In this document: positions 37,654 through 46,697 of the stretch, piece after piece
Position numbering within the stretch: the stretch's first letter is position 1
How the letters are laid out: each line of letters opens with the position of its first letter
Origin: Shewanella sp. SNU WT4
GTDB lineage: Bacteria > Pseudomonadota > Gammaproteobacteria > Enterobacterales > Shewanellaceae
Reading direction: 5' to 3'
Assembly: GCF_006494715.1 (NCBI RefSeq)
Contig: NZ_CP041151.1
Span: forward strand, 2,728,001 to 2,792,000
Length of the DNA: 64,000 bases
The notes under the pieces: model-generated
Told to the model about the DNA's origin: nothing
What the model saw: only the letters and a program-made list of their open reading frames with translations
Databases searched by the model: none
Made by a program: the position numbers and the translations under genes

Positions 37654-38400
37654 CTACTCTTTAATGTCGACTGGATAAGAATCAAATAAATAACCATCAA
37701 AATCTGGATCGTCAACATCGGATAATTCCATTAAACGCAATTTCACATTTTCTAAATGTTGCCACATGGCTTTTTTAGCGGCGTGCGGATTACGACGCAT
37801 AATGGCATTTAAAATAAGTTGGTGATCGCCAATCCAATCATTCTGATATTGGCTATCAGAAATGCGCGTATGTAACTTTTGCCACATAGGATTATTATCA
37901 CGCCATTGCCACGACTGCTCCACCAATTCTATTAAGGTGCTATTTTGAGTCGCCGCCGCGACCGCCAAATGAAATGCCTTATCGCCCTCACCTTCGCTCT
38001 GGCCAGTCAAATCTTGCTGCTCTAACACTAAGGCTTTTTTCATGGCGCTAATATCAAAGGCCGTCACTTGTCTTGCCGCAAATTCAGCAATATTACTTTC
38101 TAGTAATTGCCGCGCCTGCAACATTTCAAATGGGCCTGCAACATTCATAGGCGTCTTAGACTCTTGCTCGGCGCTGCGTAAATTAAGCACATACACACCC
38201 GAGCCTTTACGGACTTCAATTAAATTTTGTAGTTCGAGCATAATTAATGCTTCGCGCACTAACGTTCTGCTGACACCTAAATGCTCAGCGATTTCCCGTT
38301 CGGGTGGAAGGCGCTCACCAATTTTGTATTGACCATCAAGCAGTTGTTGCTTTAATAACAATCCAACTTCTTGGTAGGCTCTTTTAGGTTCAACATTCAT
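37654..38400 (-). CDS. FadR-subfamily GntR regulator of hexuronate genes
   Basis: 248 residues. The N-terminal winged helix has RLPPEREIAEHLGVSRTLVREALIMLELQNLIEVRKGSGVYV, the GntR signature. Residues 90-225 form an all-helical FCD effector domain with DxxxH-type ligands (FHLAVAAATQNS, GDHQLILNAI). UxuR and ExuR of E. coli are the nearest well-known functional counterparts. The location inside the hexuronate cluster, and palindromes of the TTGGT-ACCAA type in the divergent TRAP promoter region, support a uxuR-like repressor released by fructuronate or a related sugar acid. Confidence 0.85.
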   Translation of the reverse strand: MNVEPKRAYQEVGLLLKQQLLDGQYKIGERLPPEREIAEHLGVSRTLVREALIMLELQNLIEVRKGSGVYVLNLRSAEQESKTPMNVAGPFEMLQARQLLESNIAEFAARQVTAFDISAMKKALVLEQQDLTGQSEGEGDKAFHLAVAAATQNSTLIELVEQSWQWRDNNPMWQKLHTRISDSQYQNDWIGDHQLILNAIMRRNPHAAKKAMWQHLENVKLRLMELSDVDDPDFDGYLFDSYPVDIKE

Positions 38401-38427
38401 AATAATTCTGATTTCTAACCTTTAACT

Positions 38428-38498
38428 AAGTGATCTATAGGAGTCAGTCAGTACTCTACTCCGCCAACAGCGCTCAGGGTAATAGATATAGATCACTT
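38428..38498. repeat. 12-bp inverted repeat between dctP and the regulator
   Basis: AAGTGATCTATA (38428-38439) and its exact complement TATAGATCACTT (38487-38498), separated by 47 bp. It lies in the 119 bp between the end of the TRAP binding-protein gene and the regulator start. It could be a paired operator or a transcript stem; the 47-bp gap is too long for a simple terminator. Confidence 0.7.
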
Positions 38499-38519
38499 TC
38501 ACCTAAAACTTTGCCGAGT

Positions 38520-39497
38520 TTATTCTGCTTTAATGCGCTCAATCATCTGATGCAGTGCAGGATTATCGGTTTGAATTTGCTGATACATAGGAGCTACCGC
38601 AGCGGCAAACGCCTCTTTGTCTGTGCTCACAAAGGTTACACCTAATTTTTCTGCTTTAGCTTGCTCAGTTTGTTCCGCTTTAGCCCATAACACTTTCATT
38701 TTTTCAGCGGATTCAACGGCCACTGTCATTAGAATTTGTTGGTGTTCAGGGGTTAATTTAGCCAGCGACTTAGTTGAAATCACCAGTACGTCCGGCACCA
38801 TAGTATGTTCATCAATGCTGAAATACTTAGATACTTCACTGTGGCGGCTCAAGCTAAACGAGGGTATGTTGTTTTCAGCGGCATCGACTACCCCTTGTTG
38901 CATAGCGGTATATAACTCACCGTAGGCTAATGGCGTTGGGTTGCCACCTAAGGATTTAATCATGGCAATAGCGGTTGGGCTAGGTTGCACCCGCACTTTC
39001 ATGCCTTTTAAATCTTCAGGCTTAACAATTGGCTTGTTGGAATAAAAACTGCGAGCACCGGCATCGTAGTAAGTTAGGCCAACAAAGCCTTTATCTGCTG
39101 TAGAGTTAAGAATTTCTTTGCCAATTTCGCCGGACTTAATCTGATAATAGTGATCTTTGTCACGAAACAAGTAAGGCAGGTTAAACGCCGAATAAGCAGG
39201 ACCAAAGGCTTCTAATTCCGCAGCATTACTTTTCACTAAATCTAGGGCGCCGTTTTGCATCAGCTCCATGGATTCTCTTTGGTTGCCCAATTGTGCATCG
39301 GGATAGATACGGATCCTAACTTCGCCATCAGTTTGATCTCTAACGTCTTTTGCCATATCAGTCATCACTTGATGTACCGCATGATCACGGCTGTGGTTAT
39401 GACTGAGTTTCAAAGTGGTCGCTGCTGTGACGCCTGTGGCTGTCATAGCAAACACGCTACCGATTATTGCACTTAACAAGAGTTTACGGGCCATCAT
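38520..39497 (-). CDS. dctP: TRAP transporter substrate-binding protein (DctP family)
   Basis: 325 residues from ATG 39497, which has GGAG five bases upstream and is followed by a standard signal peptide (MMARKLLLSAIIGSVFAMTATGVTAA). The mature protein has the DctP features LKLSHNHSRDHAVHQVMTDMA, VRIYPDAQLGNQRESMELMQNGALDLV, and GMKVRVQPSPTAIAMIKSLGGNPTPLAYGELYTAMQQGVVDAAENN, with the Arg that holds the substrate carboxylate. Context (uxuA, uxuB, uxaC, kdgK, eda) points to glucuronate or related uronates. It is divergent from dctQ-dctM. Confidence 0.93.
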   Translation of the reverse strand: MMARKLLLSAIIGSVFAMTATGVTAATTLKLSHNHSRDHAVHQVMTDMAKDVRDQTDGEVRIRIYPDAQLGNQRESMELMQNGALDLVKSNAAELEAFGPAYSAFNLPYLFRDKDHYYQIKSGEIGKEILNSTADKGFVGLTYYDAGARSFYSNKPIVKPEDLKGMKVRVQPSPTAIAMIKSLGGNPTPLAYGELYTAMQQGVVDAAENNIPSFSLSRHSEVSKYFSIDEHTMVPDVLVISTKSLAKLTPEHQQILMTVAVESAEKMKVLWAKAEQTEQAKAEKLGVTFVSTDKEAFAAAVAPMYQQIQTDNPALHQMIERIKAE

Positions 39498-39508
39498 CCT
39501 ATCTCCAT

Positions 39509-39522
39509 ATTGGTATCCCAAT
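39509..39522. promoter_or_regulatory. Operator-like palindrome in dctP 5' region
   Basis: ATTGG-TATC-CCAAT, five-base arms, lying just upstream of the dctP ribosome site. It resembles the AATTGGTATACCAATT consensus known for UxuR/ExuR. Candidate only. Confidence 0.5.
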
Positions 39523-39590
39523 CCACGGGAACAACCTGATTCGCTAAAATAATGACCAGCATTGGCACATTCGTCAAAACAAAATGTCAA

Positions 39591-39604
39591 ATTGGTTGAC
39601 CAGC
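39591..39604. promoter_or_regulatory. Operator-like palindrome 2
   Basis: ATTGGTTGACCAGC; core TGGT-TG-ACCA is symmetric. A second copy of TGACCAGCAT lies at 39553-39562. In the 274-bp divergent region between dctP and dctQ. Confidence 0.5.
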
Positions 39605-39713
39605 ATCACACATTGGCCATCATGAGCGTTAACTTGGTCACATTGTGGCTTTACTCACTGTTTTATGCGGCTATCGCTGCCTATAATCCGTACCGAACGT
39701 AATTCCTCCAATA

Positions 39714-39727
39714 AATTGGTACCAACA
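39714..39727. promoter_or_regulatory. Operator-like palindrome 3
   Basis: Contains TTGGTACCAA, a perfect ten-base palindrome, about 50 bp before the dctQ start. Confidence 0.5.
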
Positions 39728-39735
39728 ACAACGAT

Positions 39736-39750
39736 AATTGGTTGACCAGT
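39736..39750. promoter_or_regulatory. Operator-like palindrome 4
   Basis: AATTGGTTGACCAGT, the same core as at 39591, 22 bp after palindrome 3 (two helical turns) and close to the dctQ start. Confidence 0.5.
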
Positions 39751-39771
39751 TGAAAGTTAAGGATCGATGTC

Positions 39772-40257
39772 ATGCAAACTGTTGTCAATGCTGTCAACCG
39801 AGGGCTCGCGCTCTTTACTATCTCGCTGTCATGCTTCTTAGTCTGCTGCGTGATCTGGCAAGTTATTTCACGATACATTCTCGGCGCACCAAGTACTGTG
39901 ACCGATGAATTAGCGCGTTATCTATTTATGTGGGTGGCCATGATTGGCGCCGCCTATACCACAGGTCAAAAACGCCACTTGGCGATTGATATTATGACCA
40001 TGCACCTCAAAGGACTGCGCAAAACTATTGCAGAAGGCGTAATTCAAATCGCCATCGCCCTCTTTAGCGCCATTGTTTTAGTGTATGGCGGTATGACGTT
40101 AACGCTCAATACCTTGGCCTCTGGGCAAGTCACGCCGGCGCTGAATATGTCCATGGGGTATGTATATTTATGCTTACCTATCAGCGGCATCTTAATGATT
40201 TTCTATTCGCTCTACTTCCTAACAACCCTAATTAAACAACCGCAAGCGCAGTCATAA
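39772..40257 (+). CDS. dctQ: TRAP transporter small permease (DctQ family)
   Basis: 161 residues, four hydrophobic helices, with the family motif ELARYLFMWVAMIGAAYTTGQKRHLAIDI. It binds the large permease to form the Na+-driven transport unit in the inner membrane. GGATCGATG precedes the start. dctM follows after 26 bases. Confidence 0.92.
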   Translation: MQTVVNAVNRGLALFTISLSCFLVCCVIWQVISRYILGAPSTVTDELARYLFMWVAMIGAAYTTGQKRHLAIDIMTMHLKGLRKTIAEGVIQIAIALFSAIVLVYGGMTLTLNTLASGQVTPALNMSMGYVYLCLPISGILMIFYSLYFLTTLIKQPQAQS

Positions 40258-40283
40258 ATCGCTTACATAACAAGGATTAGATT

Positions 40284-41591
40284 ATGGATTGGCAAATTAT
40301 TCTCACTCTGTTTGGAAGCTTTGCTGTGCTGTTACTGCTAGGCATTCCAGTGTCCTTCGCCATTGGTTTATCATCACTACTAACCATTGGCATGACTTTG
40401 CCGTGGGATACCGCGATTACTGTGGTGGCGCAGCGCATGGCCGTTGGCCTAGATAACTTTGCGTTACTGGCTATCCCGTTTTTTATTTTGGCAGGTAACA
40501 TAATGAATCAGGGCGGCATTGCCACCCGTTTGATTAACTTAGCCAAAATCATGTGTGGCCGCTTACCTGGCTCATTAGCTCATGTGAATATCATGGCCAA
40601 CATGATGTTTGGCTCAATCTCTGGTTCTGCCGTGGCATCAGCCGCCGCAGTAGGTGGCACCATGGCGCCATTACAGAAAAAAGAAGGTTACGATGAAGGC
40701 TTCTCCGCCGCGGTAAACATTACCTCGTGCCCCACTGGCTTATTAATTCCGCCGAGCAACACCTTAATCGTGTTTTCACTGGTGTCTGGCGGCACCTCGG
40801 TCGCCGCCTTGTTCCTTGCCGGTTACATTCCAGGCTTAATCATGGGCTTAAGCTTAATGTTAGTGGCAGGCATTATTGCTAAACGCCGCGGTTATCCGGT
40901 TGCTGCGCGTCCAACCATGGCGCAAGCCTGGGACATTACCGTTAAAGCCCTGCCTTCATTGCTATTAGTGTTTATCATCATGGGCGGCATTATCGGCGGC
41001 ATTTTTACTGCTACCGAAGCCTCTGCCATCGCCGTGGTCTACACCTTTATACTCGCTGTGCTCATCTATAAAGAAGTGTCATTTAGGCAGTTACCTGGGA
41101 TTATTTTAGAATCAGCGGTAACCACCTCTATCGTATTACTCCTGGTTGGTGCTTCTATGGGCATGTCTTGGGCAATGGCGAATGCTGACATCCCTTACAT
41201 GATTGCCGATGCGCTGTTAGCTGTGTCTGAAAACCCCTTGATGATCTTGCTACTAATCAACGTTATTCTTTTGATTGTTGGCATCTTTATGGACATGACG
41301 CCTGCGGTACTAATCTTCACTCCTATCTTCTTACCTGTGGCTTTAAATATAGGCATAGATCCGGTGCACTTTGGCATCATGATGACCTTTAACTTAGCCA
41401 TTGGCATTTGTACTCCGCCGGTGGGCAGTGCCCTCTTTATTGGCTGCTCAGTCGCCAAAATTTCTATCGATAAAGTGATTAAACCTCTGCTGCCTTTTTA
41501 TGGTGCTCTGGTGCTCGCGCTTCTGGCCGTCACTTACATTCCCCAATTAAGTCTATGGCTGCCTGGTGTAGTTCTTGGCTACGGTAACTAA
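40284..41591 (+). CDS. dctM: TRAP transporter large permease (DctM family)
   Basis: 435 residues with about twelve membrane helices. Family segments: LLLGIPVSFAIGLSSLL, AIPFFILAGNIMNQGGIATRLI, MFGSISGSAVASAAAVGG, TSCPTGLLIPPSN and NLAIGICTPPVGSALFIG. It moves the sugar acid with sodium. Same operon as dctQ, uxuB, uxaC, kdgK and eda. Confidence 0.94.
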   Translation: MDWQIILTLFGSFAVLLLLGIPVSFAIGLSSLLTIGMTLPWDTAITVVAQRMAVGLDNFALLAIPFFILAGNIMNQGGIATRLINLAKIMCGRLPGSLAHVNIMANMMFGSISGSAVASAAAVGGTMAPLQKKEGYDEGFSAAVNITSCPTGLLIPPSNTLIVFSLVSGGTSVAALFLAGYIPGLIMGLSLMLVAGIIAKRRGYPVAARPTMAQAWDITVKALPSLLLVFIIMGGIIGGIFTATEASAIAVVYTFILAVLIYKEVSFRQLPGIILESAVTTSIVLLLVGASMGMSWAMANADIPYMIADALLAVSENPLMILLLINVILLIVGIFMDMTPAVLIFTPIFLPVALNIGIDPVHFGIMMTFNLAIGICTPPVGSALFIGCSVAKISIDKVIKPLLPFYGALVLALLAVTYIPQLSLWLPGVVLGYGN

Positions 41592-41610
41592 CAGTTAGGA
41601 AAACAGAAAA

Positions 41611-43083
41611 ATGAAAACAATTGCCAATACTCCATTAGCAGCAACAGTAGTAACGCCGAATTTTGACCGTAGTCAGCTCAAAAGCCGCATAGTCCATTTA
41701 GGCTTTGGCGCCTTTCATCGCGCTCATCAAGCGCTGTATACCAGTGAGATGTTAGCTAAGACTCAATCGGATTGGGGCATATGTGAAGTTAACTTATTTG
41801 GCGGCGAAGAATTATTAGCCAGCCTAAAGCAACAAGATTATTTATTTACCGTGGCAGAAAAAGGCAGTGATGCCAGCTTACTTAAAATCGTGGGCGCAGT
41901 GACTGAAGCGCTGCACCCTAAGCTTGATGGTATAGACACCATTCTGGCCAAGATGGCTGAGCCACAAGTCTCGATAGTGTCATTAACCATTACCGAAAAA
42001 GGCTATTGCGCTGACCCTGCCAGCGGCCAGTTAGATATTAACAACAGCTTAATCCAACATGACTTACAGCATCCCAATGCACCGCAATCGGCCATTGGTT
42101 ACCTAGTCACTGCCCTTAAAATGCGCCGCGACGCAGGTTTGCAGCCGTTTACTGTGATGTCGTGTGACAATGTTCAAGAAAATGGTCATGTAGCCAAAGC
42201 CGCTGTGCTTGGCTTTGCCAAGGCTTTAGACCCACAACTGGCCGAATGGATAAATGACCATGTGACCTTCCCTTGCACTATGGTTGACCGCATAGTACCG
42301 GCCGCTACCGATGAGATGTTTGCCCAAATTAATGAGCAACTTGGGGTAGTAGATCCATGCGCTATCGCTTGTGAGCCATTTAGACAATGGGTGATTGAAG
42401 ATAAGTTTGTTAACGGTCGCCCTAACTGGGATGTCGTCGATGGAGCACAATTTGTGGATGACGTGATTCCTTTTGAGCAAATGAAACTGCGGATGCTCAA
42501 TGGCAGTCACTCCTTGCTGGCCTATTTAGGGTATCTCAGCGGCTATGAACATATTGCCGATACCATGACTAATCCAGATTTACGTCAAGCAGCCTTAAAC
42601 ATGATGCTGTTAGAGCAAGCGCCGACCTTAAATATGCCTGAGGGCACAGATATTGCGGCTTATGCGCAGCAGTTAATTGCCCGCTTCACGAACCCAGCGC
42701 TTAAGCACCAAACTTGGCAAATCGCCATGGATGGCAGCCAAAAACTGCCACAGCGCATGATAGATTCCGTCAAATTTCACTTGGCGCAAGGAACTCACTA
42801 CCGTCATCTGACGTTAGGCATAGCAGGCTGGATGCGTTATGTCAGTGGTCAAGATGAGCAAGGCAATAGCATAGATGTGCGCGACCCAATGCTGGCGCAA
42901 TTTAAAGCCATTTATCAAGAACATGGACTCAATGTCAGCGTAGTGAAGCCTCTGCTTGCTATCGACGCTATTTTTGGTCATGAGATTAGCCAAAACCCAA
43001 GCTTCGTTCATGCCGTTGAAACGGCCTACCAGCAATTACTGGACTTAGGTGCTAAAGCCACAGTTCATGCCTTAGCGCGCTGA
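41611..43083 (+). CDS. uxuB: Fructuronate reductase (mannitol dehydrogenase family)
   Basis: 490 residues. NAD-binding N-terminus with [21 protein letters not shown], and the C-terminal catalytic helical domain with [18 protein letters not shown] (catalytic Lys and the NGxH motif). It reduces D-fructuronate to D-mannonate with NADH. Tagaturonate reductase UxaB is related, but the presence of uxuA and the absence of uxaA here favour UxuB. Nineteen bases after dctM. Confidence 0.93.
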   Translation: MKTIANTPLAATVVTPNFDRSQLKSRIVHLGFGAFHRAHQALYTSEMLAKTQSDWGICEVNLFGGEELLASLKQQDYLFTVAEKGSDASLLKIVGAVTEALHPKLDGIDTILAKMAEPQVSIVSLTITEKGYCADPASGQLDINNSLIQHDLQHPNAPQSAIGYLVTALKMRRDAGLQPFTVMSCDNVQENGHVAKAAVLGFAKALDPQLAEWINDHVTFPCTMVDRIVPAATDEMFAQINEQLGVVDPCAIACEPFRQWVIEDKFVNGRPNWDVVDGAQFVDDVIPFEQMKLRMLNGSHSLLAYLGYLSGYEHIADTMTNPDLRQAALNMMLLEQAPTLNMPEGTDIAAYAQQLIARFTNPALKHQTWQIAMDGSQKLPQRMIDSVKFHLAQGTHYRHLTLGIAGWMRYVSGQDEQGNSIDVRDPMLAQFKAIYQEHGLNVSVVKPLLAIDAIFGHEISQNPSFVHAVETAYQQLLDLGAKATVHALAR

Positions 43084-43099
43084 TCATCAAGGACTTATC

Positions 43100-44536
43100 A
43101 TGAAATCATTTTTAGGCGACGATTTTTTACTGCAAAACACCACGGCAGAAACCCTGTATCACACCTATGCCGCTAAGATGCCGATTTATGACTATCACTG
43201 TCATTTAAATCCTGCTGATATTGCCAACAACCGCCGTTTTGACAACTTAAGCCAAATTTGGCTGGCGGGCGATCATTACAAGTGGCGCGCCCTGCGCACC
43301 GCGGGGGTGAGCGAGCGCTTAATTACTGGCGATGCGAGTGATTATGACAAGTATCTGGCGTGGGCGAATACTGTGCCTAAGACCATAGGTAACCCACTGT
43401 ATCACTGGACACATTTAGAGCTGCGCCGTCCATTTGGGATTACCGATACCCTATTTAACCCGCAATCAGCGGAAACTATTTGGCACAGATGCAATGAGTT
43501 GTTAGCCACTGAAGAATTTAGTGCGCGCGGCATAATGCAGCAGATGCAAGTTAAGATGGTGGGCACTACAGATGACCCAGCAGACAGCTTAATTCATCAT
43601 AAAGCCATTGCCGCTGACAGCAGTTTTGATATTGAAGTGGCGCCAAGCTGGCGACCTGATCGCGCCTTTAAAATCGAGCATGACGGTTTTATTGACTATA
43701 TGCATAAGCTCGGTGAGTCGGCCGACATTAACATTCAGCGTTTTAGCGATTTATGTGATGCGTTAAGCCGCCGCTTAGAGCATTTCAATCAACATGGCTG
43801 CCTTGCAGCAGACCATGGCATTGAAATAGTGCGTTTTGCGCCTATTCCTGCCGAAGCGAACCTTGATGCCATGTTAGCTCGTCGCCTCAACGGTGACACC
43901 TTAACTGACACCGAAGTAGCGCAATTCTCAACCGCCGTGCAAGTGTGGCTCGCCGAGCAATACTGCAAGCTTGGCTGGGTAATGCAACTGCATATGGGGG
44001 CGCAGCGCAACAATAATAGCCGCATGTTAGTGCGCCTTGGTGGCGATGCGGGCTTTGACTCCATTGGCGACCAAAGCTATGCCCTGCCGCTATCGCGCTT
44101 ACTTGATGCTATGGATAAGAGCGATAATCTGCCTAAAACCATCCTCTATTGCTTAAATCCTAAGGACAACGAAATGTTGGCCACCATGATAGGTAACTTC
44201 CAAGGCGAAGGCATAGCGGGCAAGATTCAATTCGGTTCAGGTTGGTGGTTCAACGATCAAAAAGATGGCATGCAGCGCCAAATGCAGCAATTAGCCCAAT
44301 TAGGCTTACTAAGCCAATTTGTAGGTATGCTCACCGATTCACGCAGCTTACTGTCTTATACCCGCCACGAGTATTTCCGCCGCATTTTATGTAACTTGCT
44401 TGGTCAGTGGGTGCATGACGGTGAAGCGCCCAATGATATGGCGTTATTAGGACAAATGGTGGAAAACATTTGTTATCACAATGCCAAGCAGTATTTTGAG
44501 CGCCCTCAAGTGGCCCACTTAGGAGCACAAGCATGA
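43100..44536 (+). CDS. uxaC: Glucuronate isomerase
   Basis: 478 residues. Amidohydrolase-fold isomerase turning glucuronate into fructuronate (and galacturonate into tagaturonate). Diagnostic: [40 protein letters not shown] at the N-terminus, [23 protein letters not shown] and the C-terminal [16 protein letters not shown]. Stop overlaps the kdgK start (ATGA), showing translational coupling. Confidence 0.96.
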   Translation: MKSFLGDDFLLQNTTAETLYHTYAAKMPIYDYHCHLNPADIANNRRFDNLSQIWLAGDHYKWRALRTAGVSERLITGDASDYDKYLAWANTVPKTIGNPLYHWTHLELRRPFGITDTLFNPQSAETIWHRCNELLATEEFSARGIMQQMQVKMVGTTDDPADSLIHHKAIAADSSFDIEVAPSWRPDRAFKIEHDGFIDYMHKLGESADINIQRFSDLCDALSRRLEHFNQHGCLAADHGIEIVRFAPIPAEANLDAMLARRLNGDTLTDTEVAQFSTAVQVWLAEQYCKLGWVMQLHMGAQRNNNSRMLVRLGGDAGFDSIGDQSYALPLSRLLDAMDKSDNLPKTILYCLNPKDNEMLATMIGNFQGEGIAGKIQFGSGWWFNDQKDGMQRQMQQLAQLGLLSQFVGMLTDSRSLLSYTRHEYFRRILCNLLGQWVHDGEAPNDMALLGQMVENICYHNAKQYFERPQVAHLGAQA

Positions 44537-45489
44537 AACGCATAGCGCTCATTGGCGAATGCATGATTGAGCTTAATGGCGCGCCGTTTGGCGCCATGAT
44601 GCAAACCTTTGGTGGCGATAGCCTAAACAGCGCTATTTATCTAGCCAGAGCCAGCCAAGGCAAAGTTAAGGTGCAATATGTAAGCGCCTTAGGTCACGAC
44701 CCATTAAGCCAAGGCATGCTGACTCATTGGCAGCAAGAAGGAATCGATACCCAGTTAGTACTGCAAGATGAAACGCGCCAGCCCGGCTTATATCTCATTC
44801 AATTGGATGAGCAAGGCGAGCGCACCTTTATGTACTGGCGAAATCAGTCCGCGGCCCGCTATTTGTTGCAGCATCCTGAGTTTGCCAAGGTTGCCAAGAG
44901 CCTAGAACAATGCGATGTGATTTATTTAAGCGGCATTAGTTTAGCGATTTTACCTGACGCTGATAAAGAGGCGCTAATTGCGCTGCTGACACGCCTCAGC
45001 CAACAAGGTTGTGAGCTGGTATTTGATACCAACTATCGCCCTAAATTATGGTCAAGCCCAGAGCAAGCTAGGGCGTGTTATGAGCAAGTGTTGGCCATTA
45101 CTCACTTAGCGTTAGTTACAGATGATGATGAACAACACTTGTGGGGCGATCTTGATGCCCATGCCACCTTAAGCCGCTTACAGCAAGCAGGGGTTAGCAA
45201 GGCTGTCGTAAAAATGGGGGCTCAAGGCTGTTTATATCAAGACTTTAGTCAAGCACCGAGCGCTGAGCTGATCCCAACTATCCCTGTGAGTCATGTCGTG
45301 GATACTACCTCGGCAGGAGATGCCTTTAACGCTGGTTTTTTAAGTGGTTACTTGCAAGCGCAAACCCCTAAGACCTGCGCGCTCATGGGGCATGCTCTGG
45401 CGGGCTGCGTTATTCAGCATAAAGGCGCGATTATCCCAAAAGCGAGCACTGACAGCGTGATTTCTCAATTTGGCCTGCTCACGCGCTAG
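44533..45489 (+). CDS. kdgK: 2-keto-3-deoxygluconate kinase (PfkB family)
   Basis: 318 residues. Starts [29 protein letters not shown] and the C-terminal [18 protein letters not shown] (anion hole and catalytic Asp) mark a PfkB sugar kinase, and YWRNQSAAR is typical of KdgK. It phosphorylates KDG to KDPG, the substrate of the next gene product. Overlaps uxaC by four bases. Confidence 0.94.
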   Translation: MKRIALIGECMIELNGAPFGAMMQTFGGDSLNSAIYLARASQGKVKVQYVSALGHDPLSQGMLTHWQQEGIDTQLVLQDETRQPGLYLIQLDEQGERTFMYWRNQSAARYLLQHPEFAKVAKSLEQCDVIYLSGISLAILPDADKEALIALLTRLSQQGCELVFDTNYRPKLWSSPEQARACYEQVLAITHLALVTDDDEQHLWGDLDAHATLSRLQQAGVSKAVVKMGAQGCLYQDFSQAPSAELIPTIPVSHVVDTTSAGDAFNAGFLSGYLQAQTPKTCALMGHALAGCVIQHKGAIIPKASTDSVISQFGLLTR

Positions 45490-45563
45490 CCCATTGTGTG
45501 CATTGGTTGAGCCGGTGCACCTTATTAAATACACAGTATTGAATGAAAGATTAAGGAAAGACA

Positions 45564-46208
45564 ATGCAACAATTAATACAGCAAATGAGCGAATTACAAG
45601 TTATTCCAGTCATCGCCATTGAAGATGCCCAAGATATCATTCCATTAGCTAAGGCACTGTATGATAACGGCTTACCTGTGGCAGAAATTACCTTTAGATC
45701 CGATGCTGCGGTTGAAGCGATAGCGCTGCTGCGCGCCGCTTATCCAGATATGTTAATTGGTGCTGGTACCATTTTAACTGCCGAGCAAGCGCAAGCCGCT
45801 AAAGATGCTGGTGCTACTTTTGCTGTATCTCCAGGGTTAAACCCAAATACAGTTAAAGCCTGCCAAGCCATAGATTTGCCTATCATTCCAGGCATAAACA
45901 ATCCAAGCAGTATTGAGCAAGCGTTAGAGCTTGGTTTAACCGCCCTAAAATTCTTCCCAGCAGAAGCCTCTGGCGGCGTTAACATGCTGAAATCATTACT
46001 CGGGCCATTTAAGCAACTTAGCATCATGCCTTCGGGTGGCATTAATGCCAATAACATTAATGACTATCTCAAGATAGATAATGTAGTGGCGTGCGGCAGT
46101 TCATGGATTGTCGATAGTCAGTTAATCGCGAACAAGAATTGGGATGAAATTGGGCGTTTGACTCGCACTTTAGTGGCATCACTGCCCACTAAAGCCTTAG
46201 CGGCCTAA
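45564..46208 (+). CDS. eda: KDPG aldolase (2-dehydro-3-deoxyphosphogluconate aldolase)
   Basis: 214 residues. Glu in VAEITFRSDAA and the Schiff-base Lys in ALKFFPAEASGG are in place, with IMPSGGINANN binding phosphate. Splits KDPG to pyruvate and glyceraldehyde-3-phosphate, closing the pathway begun by uxaC. Usually a trimer and bifunctional for 4-hydroxy-2-oxoglutarate. RBS AAGGAAAG at 45552-45559. Last gene of the operon. Confidence 0.95.
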   Translation: MQQLIQQMSELQVIPVIAIEDAQDIIPLAKALYDNGLPVAEITFRSDAAVEAIALLRAAYPDMLIGAGTILTAEQAQAAKDAGATFAVSPGLNPNTVKACQAIDLPIIPGINNPSSIEQALELGLTALKFFPAEASGGVNMLKSLLGPFKQLSIMPSGGINANNINDYLKIDNVVACGSSWIVDSQLIANKNWDEIGRLTRTLVASLPTKALAA

Positions 46209-46268
46209 GCATTTATCTAGTTCTAGACTCAGATACGCCTTATTCACGGCTGCAGGCGAGTAAAACCA

Positions 46269-46297
46269 ATTGACGCTCCTCGGAGCGTCAATTTTTT
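46269..46297 (+). terminator. Intrinsic terminator of the uronate operon
   Basis: Eleven-bp arms ATTGACGCTCC / GGAGCGTCAAT with a two-base loop, then T6. Strong. Confidence 0.88.
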
Positions 46298-46342
46298 AAG
46301 TGTTAATGAGCCATAGCCGCTTCAACACCATTAACATAGCGA

Positions 46343-46606
46343 TTAATTACAAGGCACAGCTTTACGCAAACTGTCTTTAGTCCAAATAATTTGCCCATCC
46401 GGGGTAGTACCATCTTCTTTCCACAGCTCGCGAGTTTGTAAGCAATAAGAACCCGCGTCTGTCACAGTGGCTTCTGGATCGTTAGGCTTAGTCGCACCAA
46501 TGAATAAAAAATCGGCTTGAGTTACCGAGTAAGCGGGGGCAATCGCTTTGCTTGAGCAAGCCGACAAACACAGCACTATGCCGCACGATAACAACACTTT
46601 GTACAT
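46343..46606 (-). CDS. Small lipoprotein of unknown function
   Basis: 87 residues: signal with lipobox LSAC (residues 14-17), mature part with two further cysteines (YCLQTRELW, AVPCN) that may form a disulfide. No family recognised. RBS-like GAGAGGAATTG precedes the start. Stands alone between the eda terminator and the 538-codon ORF. Confidence 0.7.
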   Translation of the reverse strand: MYKVLLSCGIVLCLSACSSKAIAPAYSVTQADFLFIGATKPNDPEATVTDAGSYCLQTRELWKEDGTTPDGQIIWTKDSLRKAVPCN

Positions 46607-46697
46607 ACAATTCCTCTCCCATTAAGCAACGCCGTCATTGGCTACGCGACTATAACATAGCGCTCCATTTTTGATCGACAGTTGTTAACTAAAATTG

